Source of the DNA: BOG-908 sp964247675
GTDB lineage: Bacteria; Pseudomonadota; Alphaproteobacteria; Acetobacterales; Acetobacteraceae
DNA: 58,228 nucleotides
Direction: 5' to 3'
Assembly (NCBI GenBank): GCA_964247675.1
Contig: CAXTVW010000008.1
Span: 1 to 58,228, forward strand
Position 1 is the stretch's first letter. Each line of letters opens with the position of its first letter. Shown here piece by piece: positions 1-8,248 of the stretch. Position numbers and translations under genes: made by a program. The notes under the pieces are model-generated. The model had not been told where the DNA came from. It ran no database searches and was given only the letters and a program-made list of their open reading frames with translations.

Positions 1-48
1 AAGCAAGGCCTTCTTTTTTGAAAAAAAGAAGCAAAAAACTTTTGCTCC
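1..48 (+). repeat. Family A hairpin repeat, solo left arm
   Basis: Left-arm copy of the dispersed repeat: a purine-rich lead, then AAGGCC, a TTCTTTTTT/AAAAAAAGAA hairpin and a CAAAAAACTTTTG segment. It starts at the window edge, so any partner arm on the left is out of view. Confidence 0.85.
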
Positions 49-141
49 TGGCGCCGGTATGTGAACCGTGCGCGTTGCATGACGCAATCTTCACTCGCGC
101 GTATCGTAGCGGTACGCGCGCTGGTGCCTGATTGGCGCTTC

Positions 142-594
142 ATGAACCGGAGTTGCCTTTTGTTGAAGCTCGCTCTCGCCATCGCCGCATTCGCAGCCTT
201 CGCTTCTCCCTGCCGTGCCGCGGACATTGCATGGACCGGCACCTGGGCGCTCGACCAGACCCGCCCCGAGCCGGACGGCGCCGCCGACGCCTACCGGTTC
301 ACCGTCTCCCCCGACGGCACGCTTGTCTGGGAAATCCCCTCCCTTGGCGAAATCGTCCGCGGCAGACTGGACGGCAAGCCGATGCCCATACACAGGAGCA
401 AACCCACACCCGGCCTCACCATCGCGGTCACCGAAAACAGTCCCCGCGTATGGACCTACACGGTTGCCCGCAACGGCACAGACGCCGGCGCCGGCCGCAT
501 GGCCCTCGCCGCGGACGGCAAATCCTGGACCGACATACCGCTGGACCACGGCAAACCCGTCGATAGCCTGCTCATGGTCTACGTCAAAAAATAA
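142..594 (+). CDS. Secreted hypothetical protein
   Basis: A 150-residue protein whose function I do not recognise. I chose the ATG at 142 because it gives a clean signal peptide: MNRS, then a hydrophobic stretch ending in SPCRA-A, which looks like a signal peptidase I site. An upstream GTG at 61 would add 27 residues without secretory character. The mature part is small and probably beta-rich (WTGTWALDQ, DGTLVWEIP, PRVWTYTV, SLLMVYVKK) and has no catalytic motif I know. A periplasmic or outer-envelope location is inferred from the signal peptide only. It converges on the thioesterase gene with about 30 bp between stop codons. Confidence 0.6.
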   Translation: MNRSCLLLKLALAIAAFAAFASPCRAADIAWTGTWALDQTRPEPDGAADAYRFTVSPDGTLVWEIPSLGEIVRGRLDGKPMPIHRSKPTPGLTIAVTENSPRVWTYTVARNGTDAGAGRMALAADGKSWTDIPLDHGKPVDSLLMVYVKK

Positions 595-623
595 CGCCAG
601 CAACACAGAAACCCCACGCGCAC

Positions 624-1061
624 TCACGAACCGATCGAAACCGCCTCGTCCACCAGCAACGCGTCCAGCGCAGCCCGCAACCCTGCCCCGATCGCCGCCG
701 GCCGCCGCGACTCCCTATCGACAAACACGTGCACGAACCACCCTTCCGCCGCCGCCTGCTCGCTCCCCTCGGTAAACAACCCCACCCCATACTTCACGCT
801 GCTGCGCCCGACCTTCTCCACCCGCAAAGCTGCCTCCACCACCCCCGGAAACGCCAGCGGCGCCGCATAGGTGCAATGAGACTCCACACACAACCCGATC
901 TGCGCCCCTGCATGTATGTCCAACCCACCATGCGTGATCAGGTAATAATTTATGACAGTATCGAAATAGCTGTAATAGACCACGTTGTTCACGTGCCCAT
1001 AAACATCGTTGTCCATCCACCTCGTGGCGATCGCGTGCACGAATCCATACCCGGCCCGCAT
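624..1061 (-). CDS. Acyl-CoA thioesterase, 4HBT (YbgC/FadM-like) family
   Basis: A 145-residue single hot-dog-fold protein. The N-terminal part has the family pattern RWMDNDVYGHVNNVVYYSYF, in which the Asp of DxxGHVNN is the usual catalytic residue of 4-hydroxybenzoyl-CoA-type thioesterases. Such enzymes hydrolyse acyl-CoA thioesters in the cytoplasm; the substrate cannot be told here. The ATG at 1061 lies one base after the cysK stop (TGA-G-ATG), which points to translational coupling and a two-gene unit with cysK. A longer reading would overlap the end of cysK and was not used. Confidence 0.85.
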   Translation of the reverse strand: MRAGYGFVHAIATRWMDNDVYGHVNNVVYYSYFDTVINYYLITHGGLDIHAGAQIGLCVESHCTYAAPLAFPGVVEAALRVEKVGRSSVKYGVGLFTEGSEQAAAEGWFVHVFVDRESRRPAAIGAGLRAALDALLVDEAVSIGS

Positions 1062-1062
1062 C

Positions 1063-2055
1063 TCACCCCAGCCCCGTAAACAGCGCCGTGGACAGATACC
1101 GCTCCGCAAACGAAGGCACGATCCCCACGATCATCCGCCCCTCGTTCTCCGCCCGCTTCGCCAGCCCGATCGCCACATGCAGCATCCCCCCCGACGATAT
1201 CCCGATCGGCAACCCCTCCAGCCGCGCACACCGCCGCGCCGCCGCAATCGACTCCCGTTCGCTCACCGTCACCACCTCGTCCACCTCCCCCATGTCCAGG
1301 ACGGACGGCCTGAACCCAGGCCCGATCCCCTGGATCCCATGCGGCCCCGGCTCGTCGCCCGAAAGCACCGCGCTCTCCGCCGGCTCCACCCCCACCATGC
1401 GCAACCCGGGCCGCCGCGCCCGCAGCGCCCGCCCGATCCCCGTCAGCGTCCCCCCCGTCCCCAGCCCCGCCACAACCACATCCACCGCGCCCTCCGTATC
1501 GGCCCAGATCTCCTCCGCCGTCGTCGCCTCATGCACGTCCGGATTGGCCTCGTTATCGAACTGCTTCGCCATCCAGGCCCCAGGCGTGCTCGCCAGGATC
1601 TGGTTCGCCCGCGTGATCGCGCCGGCCATCCCCAGCTTCTGCGGCGTCAGCTCCACCTGCGCGTCCATCAGCCGCAGCATCCGCCGCCGCTCGATGCTGG
1701 CACTCTCCGGCATCGTCACGATCAGCCGATACCCCCGCGCCGCCGCCACGAACGCCAGCGCGATCCCCGTATTCCCGCTGGTCGGCTCCACCAGCACGGA
1801 CTTCCCCGGCGTGATCTCCCCCGCCTGCTCCGCCGCATCGATCATCCCCAGCCCGATCCTGTCCTTCACGGACCCCAGCGGATTGAAGAACTCCAGCTTC
1901 AGCAGCAGGTCCGCCACCAGCCTTTCCTCGCCAGCGATGCGCGGCACCCGCACCAGCGGCGTCCCTCCCACCGTCTCCGTCACGCTCCCGTAGATCCGCC
2001 CCCGCGGCGGCGCCACGGCAAAAACCGGCTTCTTCCGCGCCATTCGGTTGGACAT
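1063..2055 (-). CDS. cysK: Cysteine synthase (O-acetylserine sulfhydrylase)
   Basis: A 330-residue fold-type II PLP enzyme that makes L-cysteine from O-acetylserine and sulfide. The PLP lysine is in NPLGSVKDR (about K64), the substrate loop is PTSGNTGIALA, and the phosphate-binding glycine loop is GLGTGGTLTGIG. The C-terminal PLP pyrimidine contact is in GISSGG. I chose the ATG at 2055 because a GGGAAG ribosome site precedes it by about 7 bases. The gene is divergent from an Rrf2 regulator and followed by a coupled thioesterase. The CysI-type sulfite reductase at 4807 would supply sulfide, so a local sulfur-assimilation group is likely. CysK versus CysM or another OASS isoform cannot be separated with certainty. 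Confidence 0.92.
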   Translation of the reverse strand: MSNRMARKKPVFAVAPPRGRIYGSVTETVGGTPLVRVPRIAGEERLVADLLLKLEFFNPLGSVKDRIGLGMIDAAEQAGEITPGKSVLVEPTSGNTGIALAFVAAARGYRLIVTMPESASIERRRMLRLMDAQVELTPQKLGMAGAITRANQILASTPGAWMAKQFDNEANPDVHEATTAEEIWADTEGAVDVVVAGLGTGGTLTGIGRALRARRPGLRMVGVEPAESAVLSGDEPGPHGIQGIGPGFRPSVLDMGEVDEVVTVSERESIAAARRCARLEGLPIGISSGGMLHVAIGLAKRAENEGRMIVGIVPSFAERYLSTALFTGLG

Positions 2056-2072
2056 CACAGCTTCCCGGGGCA

Positions 2073-2101
2073 ATTATCTGATACACATTGAGTCTTGTCG
2101 G
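2073..2101 (-). promoter_or_regulatory. Candidate sigma70-type promoter for cysK
   Basis: On the minus strand a CCGACA box (2096-2101) is followed by exactly 17 bp and GATAAT (2073-2078), about 18 bp upstream of the cysK ATG. This is the only AT-rich stretch in the 108-bp gap between cysK and the Rrf2 gene. The -35 box is weak, so this is tentative. An Rrf2 operator would be expected here, but I do not see a clear palindrome. Confidence 0.35.
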
Positions 2102-2163
2102 AATTCCGCCATGGGGCAACCCTCAGGCGGCCCCGCCATTCGCGCAAAGAGGTGCCACGCCAC

Positions 2164-2613
2164 ATGCTCGTCCGCCGAGACCGCGGAATGCTCGCCGTCC
2201 TCATAATGCTGGACGTGGCCTTCCACGCCGGCCGCACCAGCACCGTCAGTGCGGCGGACATCGCCGAGCGCGCCGGCCTCGCCCGCCGCGGCATCGAGCC
2301 CCTGCTGCAATCCCTCTCCCGCTCCGGCCTGCTGGAGAGCATACGCGGCCCCCGCGGCGGCTACCGTCTCGGCCGCCCCAGGCGTGACATCCACCTGGAC
2401 GACATCATGCGCACCGCGCTCGCCGACGAATCCCCCCACGAGGACGGCCCCTCCGGAGACCTTCAGCAAAAAGTCATCGACCCCGTGTGGACCTGCCTGG
2501 ACGAAGCCTTCGCCACCCACCTCCACGCCCTCACCCTCGACGACCTGATCCGCCGCGCCGAAGCCGCCGGCCTGTCCCGCCCCCTCGCCGAACCGATCAC
2601 CTTCTCGATCTGA
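2164..2613 (+). CDS. Rrf2-family transcriptional regulator
   Basis: A 149-residue winged-helix regulator. Residues 1-65 match the Rrf2 layout: DRGMLAVLIMLDVAF, then AADIAERAGLARRGIEPLLQSLSRSGLLES as the helix-turn-helix and RGPRGGYRLGR as the wing. The three-cysteine Fe-S motif of IscR is absent (only one Cys, in WTCLDEAF), so cluster sensing is unlikely. Divergence from cysK suggests a CymR-like role in cysteine metabolism; that is inference from position. An upstream TTG at 2095 would extend it through the cysK promoter, so the ATG at 2164 is preferred. Confidence 0.85.
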   Translation: MLVRRDRGMLAVLIMLDVAFHAGRTSTVSAADIAERAGLARRGIEPLLQSLSRSGLLESIRGPRGGYRLGRPRRDIHLDDIMRTALADESPHEDGPSGDLQQKVIDPVWTCLDEAFATHLHALTLDDLIRRAEAAGLSRPLAEPITFSI

Positions 2614-2706
2614 ACCAACGACGCTTGGTTACATCGACCCAACTATCGGCTCTGCACGATCTCTGTCATATCGCCCGTGCCACTCTGTACGAGCGCTCCC
2701 GCCGCA

Positions 2707-3618
2707 ATGCCGCTTCCGCCTGTCTCAGCCGATCTCAACGAGCCGCTGCTCGCAGGCGCGTCGCAAAACGCCATAACCTACCACTACGACATAGGGCGCG
2801 AGATATACTCACTGATCCTGGACCCGCTGCTCATCTACAGCGCAGCCTGCTGGCAGGCGAACGGCAAACCCGCATCGTCCCTCGAGGAAGCGCAAGCCAA
2901 CAAACTCAATTACCACCTCGACGCAGCCGGCGTCTCCCAAGGCACCCGCCTGCTGGACATCGGTTGCGGCTGGGGCGGCCTGATAAAGACGGCGATCAAC
3001 AGCCGCAACATCGCGCACGCAACAGGCCTCACGCTGAGCGAAGACCAGCTCGCCCACCTCACAGGTCTTGCGCTCCCCGAAGCCGAAATGCACCTGACAA
3101 GTTATGAGAACTTCAAACCGGACCAGCCCTACGACGCGATAATCAGCATCGGCGCCTTCGAACATTTCGTCAGGCCCGCCATGAGCCAGGCACAGCGTCT
3201 CGAAATCTACCAGAACTTCTTCAACCAGGCCGCACAATGGCTGACGCCAGGCGGCAGATTGTCGCTGCAGACGATCTACTGGGCAGACATCGACCGTGAA
3301 TACGCAGACTCGATCGTCCCCGTGGACGTCTTCCCGGAATCCGACCTGCCATTCCTGTCGGAGATATTCGAATCATCCCGCAGGTCGTTCGAAGCGATCC
3401 AGATGACCACCGGCACGGACGATTACACCCGCACGCTCATGGAGTGGCTGAAGCGCCTGAAAGCCCGCAGGGCCGCGATCGAGGAACTGGCGCCGGACCG
3501 CGAACTCTTCCGCTTCTTCGAGGATTACTTCCGCACCTCCATCGTCGGTTTCCGCAAACGCCGCATCGGCTTGTGCCGTGTAGCCTTCCGCCGCCTCGAC
3601 AGTGTGAAACGCATCTGA
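2707..3618 (+). CDS. Cyclopropane-fatty-acyl-phospholipid synthase-like methyltransferase
   Basis: A 303-residue SAM-dependent methyltransferase. The SAM loop is LLDIGCGWGG, preceded by the CFA-family pattern HYDIGREIYSLIL...YSAACW. The family transfers a methylene from SAM to unsaturated acyl chains of phospholipids, or acts on similar lipids. The protein is shorter than classical Cfa (about 380 residues) and lacks its N-terminal lipid-binding extension; the C-terminal half carries FEDYFRTSIVGFRKRRIGLCRVAF. The next gene is a lipid acyltransferase, so a membrane-lipid role is reasonable. The ATG at 2707 is preferred over a GTG ten codons upstream. The substrate is unknown. Confidence 0.75.
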   Translation: MPLPPVSADLNEPLLAGASQNAITYHYDIGREIYSLILDPLLIYSAACWQANGKPASSLEEAQANKLNYHLDAAGVSQGTRLLDIGCGWGGLIKTAINSRNIAHATGLTLSEDQLAHLTGLALPEAEMHLTSYENFKPDQPYDAIISIGAFEHFVRPAMSQAQRLEIYQNFFNQAAQWLTPGGRLSLQTIYWADIDREYADSIVPVDVFPESDLPFLSEIFESSRRSFEAIQMTTGTDDYTRTLMEWLKRLKARRAAIEELAPDRELFRFFEDYFRTSIVGFRKRRIGLCRVAFRRLDSVKRI

Positions 3619-3667
3619 CCCGCGCACCGTCCCTTCGCCGGATCGTGCCACGGGAGTGAAATCCGTC

Positions 3668-4585
3668 ATGCAACGATGGGCGGGCACAAGGGACCGCGCG
3701 CAGGCTGCCTGCATCGGCCTATGTGTCCGCCTGCTGCGTACCCTCAGCCCGGTCGCCGCGTCCAATTTCGGCGGCTTCCTCGCGCGAACCGCGGGTCCCT
3801 GGCTGCCCGTCTCCCGCGCCGCGCTCGCCAACCTGGCCTTCGCCATGCCCGAGCTCACCCCCCGGTCGCGGCAAAGCGTCGTGCGGGCCGTCTGGGACAA
3901 TCTCGGCCGCACCGCGGCGGAACTCCCGCATCTGCGCGATCTCCACCGCACAACCGACGGACCAGGCTGGGAATGCGCCGACGATTCCACCTTGCGCGCC
4001 CTCAAGGACCGCCACGGACCCGCTATCCTGTTCACCGGCCATCTCGCCAACTGGGAGATCGGCTTTCCCGTCGCCGCCGCCCTGGGCCTGGAAGTATCCT
4101 GGTTCTACCGCCGCGCCTCGAACGGCTCCGTGGACCAGCTCATCCAGTCCATGCGGCGCGACGCCGTGGGCCAGGACATCCAGATGTTCGCCAAAGGCAG
4201 GGAGGGCGCCAAGGCCGCCCTGAAGCACCTGCGCGGCGGCGGCCTGCTTGGCATGCTGGTGGACCAGAAACTGAACGAAGGCATCGCCGTCCCGTTCTTC
4301 GGCAAGCCCGCCATGACAACCAGCGCCGTGGCCACCTTCGCCATCCGCTTCCAATGCCCGGTCATCCCGATCCACGTCGTCCGCCTCGGCCCCGCGCGCT
4401 TCAGCGTGATCTGCGAGCCGCCGATGACCATCCCCAGCACAGGCGACAGCCAGGCCGACATCTACACCATGACCGAAGCCGTCAACGTCACGCTGGAACG
4501 CTGGATACGCGAACAGCCCGGCGCCTGGCTGTGGCTGCACCGGCGCTGGCCTGAGCAGGAAAGCAAGCAAGGCCTTCTTTTTTGA
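3668..4585 (+). CDS. LpxL/HtrB-type lysophospholipid (lipid A) acyltransferase
   Basis: A 305-residue inner-membrane-associated acyltransferase with the family HX4E motif HLANWE (H125, E130), the AKGREGAKAALKHL segment and the DQKLNEG...PFFGKPA block. Members add secondary acyl chains to lipid A or act on related lipids. A GGGAG site at 3652-3656 fits the ATG at 3668 better than the GTG at 3656. The last residues, SKQGLLF, and the stop codon are encoded by a family A repeat, so the native C-terminus was probably replaced when the repeat arrived. It follows the CFA-like gene by about 50 bp and may share its transcript. Confidence 0.85.
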   Translation: MQRWAGTRDRAQAACIGLCVRLLRTLSPVAASNFGGFLARTAGPWLPVSRAALANLAFAMPELTPRSRQSVVRAVWDNLGRTAAELPHLRDLHRTTDGPGWECADDSTLRALKDRHGPAILFTGHLANWEIGFPVAAALGLEVSWFYRRASNGSVDQLIQSMRRDAVGQDIQMFAKGREGAKAALKHLRGGGLLGMLVDQKLNEGIAVPFFGKPAMTTSAVATFAIRFQCPVIPIHVVRLGPARFSVICEPPMTIPSTGDSQADIYTMTEAVNVTLERWIREQPGAWLWLHRRWPEQESKQGLLF

Positions 4586-4710
4586 AAAGAAGCAAAAAAC
4601 TTCTATCTCCGTCGGGTGCGCGTCGCCGAAGCGCGCGCATCAGCGATCCGCGACAGCCCAGATAAAAGCTTTTTGCTTCTTTTTCTCGAAAAAGAAGGCC
4701 TTCCTTCCCT
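4561..4710. repeat. Family A repeat pair (facing arms)
   Basis: Left arm 4561-4610 (GGCCTTCTTTTTTG...GAAGC) and right arm 4661-4710 face each other across a GC-rich spacer of about 50 bp. The left arm codes the end of the upstream acyltransferase; the right arm ends about 100 bp before the sulfite reductase. Both arms are of the CTTC/GAAG subtype. Confidence 0.85.
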
Positions 4711-4806
4711 GCGCCGTCCCGCACACACCCTTGTAAACCACGCTCTCGCTTGCTTTCCCCCGCCGCCATTCCACGTTATCCGGAAGCGTATTTCCCGAGG
4801 CCCGCC

Positions 4807-6501
4807 ATGACCGCCAAGCTGTCCGCTGTAGAATTGCTGAAGACGGAAAGCCACCGCCTCCGCGGCACCCTCGCGCGCGAGCTGTCCGAAGGCGGCATTC
4901 AGGTCAGCGAGGACGCCTACCAGCTCCTGAAATTCCACGGCAGCTACGAGCAGTTCGACCGCGACACCGCCACCGAGCGCAAGCAGCACGGCGAGGAGAA
5001 AGAGTACCAGTTCATGCTACGCTGCCGCATGCCGGGCGGCCGCATGACCACCGCGCAATACCTCTATTTCGACCACCTCGCCGACGCCCGCGCCAACGGC
5101 TCGCTGCGCATCACCGTCCGCCAGGGCATCCAGTTCCACGGCATCCTCAAGGGTGACCTGAAACCCGCCATCGCCGACATCAACACCACCCTGCTGACCA
5201 CCATGTCCGCCTGCGGCGACGTGGTGCGCAACATCATGGCGAGCCCCACCCCCATCCACAACGCTCGCCAGGCCCGCATAGAAGCCGACGCCCGCCTGCT
5301 TAGCGAGCACCTGAAACCCAAAACCCGCGCCTATTACGAGATCTTCCTCGACGAAGCGCCGACCGCCAACGCCGAAGAGGAGGAGCCTCTCTACGGCCCC
5401 ACCTACCTGCCCCGGAAATTCAAGGTCGGCATAACCCACGAAGCCGACAACACGATCGACGTGCTGACCAACGATTTGGGCATAGTCGCCATCTTCAACG
5501 GCGACACGCTTGAGGGTTACAACATCGCCATCGGCGGCGGCCTGGGCATGACCCACAACAACCCCCGCACCTACCCCCGCCTTGCCACCCCCATCGCCTT
5601 CGTTCCCCCCACTGACCTGATCGCCATCGTCGAAGCCGTGATCAAGCTGCAGCGCGACCACGGCGACCGCACCAACCGCCGCCGCGCCCGCCTGAAATAC
5701 GTCGTGGACGACATGGGCCTCCCCTGGATACGCGAGACGCTGACCACCTATTACGGCCGCCCGCTCACCGACCCCCGGCCCATGACCCTGCAAATCCCCG
5801 ACATCCTCGGCTGGCACGAACAGGGCGACGGCCGCCTCTGGCTCGGCGTCCCCGTCGCCGCCGGCCGGATAATCGACGGTGGCCCCTCCCAACCCGAGGG
5901 CGCCCGCCTGCGCACCGCCCTCCGCCTGATCGGCGAACGCTATGCCCCCAACTACACGATGACGCCGCAGCAGGACGTCCTGCTGACCGACATAGACCCC
6001 GCCAACCGCGAGGCCATAGACGCCATCCTGGCCGAACACGGCGCCACCCAAGCCCGCGCCATGTCCCCCATGGCCCAGTTCGCTCTGTCCTGCCCCGCCC
6101 TCCCCACCTGCGGCCTAGCGCTAACCGAAGCCGAGCGCATGCACCCCGAGATCGTCGCCGGCTTCGACGCCCTCCTGGCCCGCCACAACCTCGCGGACCG
6201 CCGCATCAGCATCCGCATCACCGGCTGCCCCAACGGCTGCGCCCGCACCTACGCAGGTGACATCGGCATAGTCGGCCGCATGCCCGGCTTCTACGCCATC
6301 TATGTCGGCGGTGACTTCGAAGGCACCCGCCTGAGCTTCAAGCTCCTCGAGAAAGTCTCCCACGCCGAAGTCATCAGCCTCTTCGACCCCCTCTTTGCCG
6401 CCTGGTCCGCCAGCCCCGACGAAGGCTTCGGCAACTACTGCACGCGCGTCGGGCGAGACGCGCTCCTGAACCTGATGCCGCAAGCGCAATCGGCGGCTTG
6501 A
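4807..6501 (+). CDS. cysI: Assimilatory sulfite reductase hemoprotein, CysI type
   Basis: A 564-residue siroheme/[4Fe-4S] reductase that takes sulfite to sulfide by six electrons in the cytoplasm. The cluster and heme cysteines are in CPALPTCGLALTEAER (C429, C435) and TGCPNGCAR (C474, C478), the CysI-type arrangement; a nitrite reductase is less likely given CPALPTCGLALTEAER. Both ferredoxin-like repeats are present (LRITVRQGIQFHGI near the start). The ATG at 4807 has a CGAGG site just upstream. No flavoprotein subunit (CysJ) lies in the window, so the electron donor is unseen. It probably feeds cysK at 1-2 kb. A family A repeat follows the stop directly. Confidence 0.88.
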   Translation: MTAKLSAVELLKTESHRLRGTLARELSEGGIQVSEDAYQLLKFHGSYEQFDRDTATERKQHGEEKEYQFMLRCRMPGGRMTTAQYLYFDHLADARANGSLRITVRQGIQFHGILKGDLKPAIADINTTLLTTMSACGDVVRNIMASPTPIHNARQARIEADARLLSEHLKPKTRAYYEIFLDEAPTANAEEEEPLYGPTYLPRKFKVGITHEADNTIDVLTNDLGIVAIFNGDTLEGYNIAIGGGLGMTHNNPRTYPRLATPIAFVPPTDLIAIVEAVIKLQRDHGDRTNRRRARLKYVVDDMGLPWIRETLTTYYGRPLTDPRPMTLQIPDILGWHEQGDGRLWLGVPVAAGRIIDGGPSQPEGARLRTALRLIGERYAPNYTMTPQQDVLLTDIDPANREAIDAILAEHGATQARAMSPMAQFALSCPALPTCGLALTEAERMHPEIVAGFDALLARHNLADRRISIRITGCPNGCARTYAGDIGIVGRMPGFYAIYVGGDFEGTRLSFKLLEKVSHAEVISLFDPLFAAWSASPDEGFGNYCTRVGRDALLNLMPQAQSAA

Positions 6502-6552
6502 AGAAAGCAAGCAGTTCTTTTTTGAAAAAAAGAACCAAAAAACTTTTGCTCC
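6502..6552 (+). repeat. Family A repeat, solo left arm
   Basis: Begins directly after the cysI stop codon. It is the GTTC/GAAC subtype: CAGTTCTTTTTTG then AAAAAAAGAACC and CAAAAAACTTTTG. No facing right arm is seen before the next gene. Confidence 0.85.
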
Positions 6553-6584
6553 GCTGTCGCCGCCTCTCCGGCAAACATCCGTAG

Positions 6585-6610
6585 GGTGGGGTGCGCTTTG
6601 GCACCCCACC
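6585..6610. terminator. Perfect 10-bp hairpin, possible terminator
   Basis: GGTGGGGTGC, a 6-base loop and GCACCCCACC form a perfect inverted repeat between cysI and the small gene at 6683. There is no T tract, so it may be a repeat of the GTAGGGTGGG type seen in many bacteria rather than a strict terminator. Confidence 0.5.
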
Positions 6611-6682
6611 ACAAGCGACACGCCCAGAACTTTCCCGCCCACCAAACGTCACGTCCCCACGCGCCGCGCAGGAGACAACGCC

Positions 6683-6904
6683 ATGTCCGACACCTCCCAA
6701 TCCGTAATGCTCCAGATCGTAGCCCTGCCGAACGGCCGCTACAGCGTCATCGGCATAGGCGAGACCGCCATGGACAACGATGAAGGCGCCTTTGCCACCC
6801 AGCAGGAAGCTGAAGACTGGATGTTCCGCCGCACCCAGATGCTGGACTCCCAAGCCAACGAACTGGACGTCATCCTCCCCGGCAACGGCCAGGCCCTCCG
6901 CTAA
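6683..6904 (+). CDS. Small hypothetical protein
   Basis: A 73-residue protein, unrecognised, with a good ribosome site (AGGAG at 6670-6674, 8 bases before the ATG). It reads as a small soluble alpha/beta domain: MLQIVALPNGRYSVIGIGE suggests a beta hairpin and QQEAEDWMFRRTQML a helix. There are no cysteines and no signal peptide. It lies downstream of cysI after two hairpin elements and converges on the hydrolase gene. Codon use matches its neighbours, which supports a real gene. Confidence 0.6.
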   Translation: MSDTSQSVMLQIVALPNGRYSVIGIGETAMDNDEGAFATQQEAEDWMFRRTQMLDSQANELDVILPGNGQALR

Positions 6905-6978
6905 CCCGCCCTCGACGACGCAGAAAGAAGCCCTCGCTTCTTCTCGAAAAAGTCCCTGCTTCGTCTTTACCCGTCGCC

Positions 6979-7617
6979 TTATTGCAAGAACGGATTTCCC
7001 ACCCGCTCCGCTCCGATGGACGAAGCCGGCCCATGCCCGCAAACAAACCGCAGATCGTCGCCAAGCGGCAACAGCTTCGTTTTGATCGAAGAAAGCAGCG
7101 CCGCATGATCGCCGTAGGCGAAATCCGTCCGCCCTACCGATCCGGCAAACAACACGTCGCCCACCTGCGCGAACCGCGCCGCCTTGTTCACGAAAACCAC
7201 ATGCCCGGGCGTATGTCCCGGGCAGTGCAGCACCTCGAACATCTGCTCGCCCACCGAAACGGTGTCGCCTTCCTGCAAATACCGGTCCGGCGCGCAATCG
7301 CGCATCCCCGTCAACCCGTAACCCGCCGCCTGCTCCGCGATACTGCCCAGCAGCATCGTATCGCGCGCGTCCGGCCCCACGATCTCCAGCCCGAGCCGCT
7401 TGGCCAGTTCAGCCGCACCGCCTGCATGATCCAGGTGCCCGTGCGTCAGCCAGATCGCCGAGGGCAGCAACGCGTTCGCGTTCAGCGCCGCTACGATCTT
7501 GTCCACATCCCCGCCGGGATCGACGATAGCCGTCTGTCCGCTCGCGGCATCGGTAATAAGCGTGCAGTTCTGCTCGATCGGCGTCACCGGAACGACCGCC
7601 ACTTTTAAACCTGCCAC
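6979..7617 (-). CDS. Metallo-beta-lactamase-fold hydrolase (glyoxalase II-like, YcbL type)
   Basis: A 212-residue hydrolase with the metal motif THGHLDHAGG (H59, H61, D63, H64), then CPGHTPGHVVF and GDVLFAGSVGRTDF, and a final metal His in CGHGP. The family includes hydroxyacylglutathione hydrolases and the shorter YcbL-like enzymes; at 212 residues it lacks the C-terminal helical glutathione domain, so YcbL-like is the better reading. The GTG at 7617 is preceded by AGGAG at a good distance. It may be co-transcribed with HU upstream, but a repeat pair separates them. Confidence 0.85.
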   Translation of the reverse strand: MAGLKVAVVPVTPIEQNCTLITDAASGQTAIVDPGGDVDKIVAALNANALLPSAIWLTHGHLDHAGGAAELAKRLGLEIVGPDARDTMLLGSIAEQAAGYGLTGMRDCAPDRYLQEGDTVSVGEQMFEVLHCPGHTPGHVVFVNKAARFAQVGDVLFAGSVGRTDFAYGDHAALLSSIKTKLLPLGDDLRFVCGHGPASSIGAERVGNPFLQ

Positions 7618-7629
7618 GCTCGCTCCTGT

Positions 7630-7770
7630 AGGAAGAAAGAAAGGCCTTCTTTTTTGAAAAAAAGAAGCAAAAAACTTTTACTTCGGCTGTCGCGGACCTT
7701 TCCACCGGCCGCCGACAGGGAGCAAAAGTCTTTTGCTTCTTTTCTTCAGAAAAGAAGGCCTTGCTTGCCT
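7630..7770. repeat. Family A repeat pair between HU and the hydrolase
   Basis: Left arm 7630-7684 and right arm 7717-7770, both CTTC/GAAG subtype, with a short spacer. The right arm touches the HU stop codon (7769); the left arm ends just before the ribosome site of the hydrolase. Confidence 0.85.
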
Positions 7771-8038
7771 AGACTGCCTTCTTAAGGTTCGGGCTAGCCT
7801 TGAACCGCACCGTCTTGCCCGCCTTCACCTTGACCGGCTCCCCCGTCCGCGGGTTCATCGCCTTGCGCGCCTTCGTCTTGCGCACCGTGAACGTGCCGAA
7901 AGACGGCAGCGTGAAACCGCCATCCTTCTTCAACTGCTTGACGATCGCGTCGATCAGCGTGCCGGCAGCCGCGTTGGCGGCCACACCCGTGCATTCGGTG
8001 CTTTCCTGGATTATACCGGCAATGAAGGCTTTGCTCAT
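7769..8038 (-). CDS. HU-family DNA-binding protein
   Basis: An 89-residue histone-like protein. MSKAFIAGIIQEST starts the helical dimerisation part, LPSFGTFTVRKTKARKAMNPRTGE is the DNA-binding beta arm and VKAGKTVRFKASPNLKKAV is the C-terminus. The second half of the arm (NPRTGE) is the HU/IHF signature. HU packages DNA and supports replication and recombination; IHF-type sequence specificity cannot be excluded but the arm reads as HU. The ATG at 8038 gives the standard family length. Confidence 0.92.
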   Translation of the reverse strand: MSKAFIAGIIQESTECTGVAANAAAGTLIDAIVKQLKKDGGFTLPSFGTFTVRKTKARKAMNPRTGEPVKVKAGKTVRFKASPNLKKAV

Positions 8039-8248
8039 GATGTGGGTCAGACTCCTCTGTTGCACCAGCCGGGTGCGCGGTCGCGTACGATTGGCCACGC
8101 CAGGCTTGCACGTGACGGGAATCCAGGGGCTTTCAAGCAACCACCCAGGAACATCCCGTCCCAGTCACACGACTCCGGCAGCATCAACCTTTCGTGTGTC
8201 GCATTACGCGCTTCCGCAACCGTGCGCAACACCACGCTTGCAAAATCG

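Noticed and set aside
6925..6970. Possible further family A copy
   Set aside because: AGAAGCCCTCGCTTCTTCTC has some likeness, but the T/A-run hairpin is missing; not counted.
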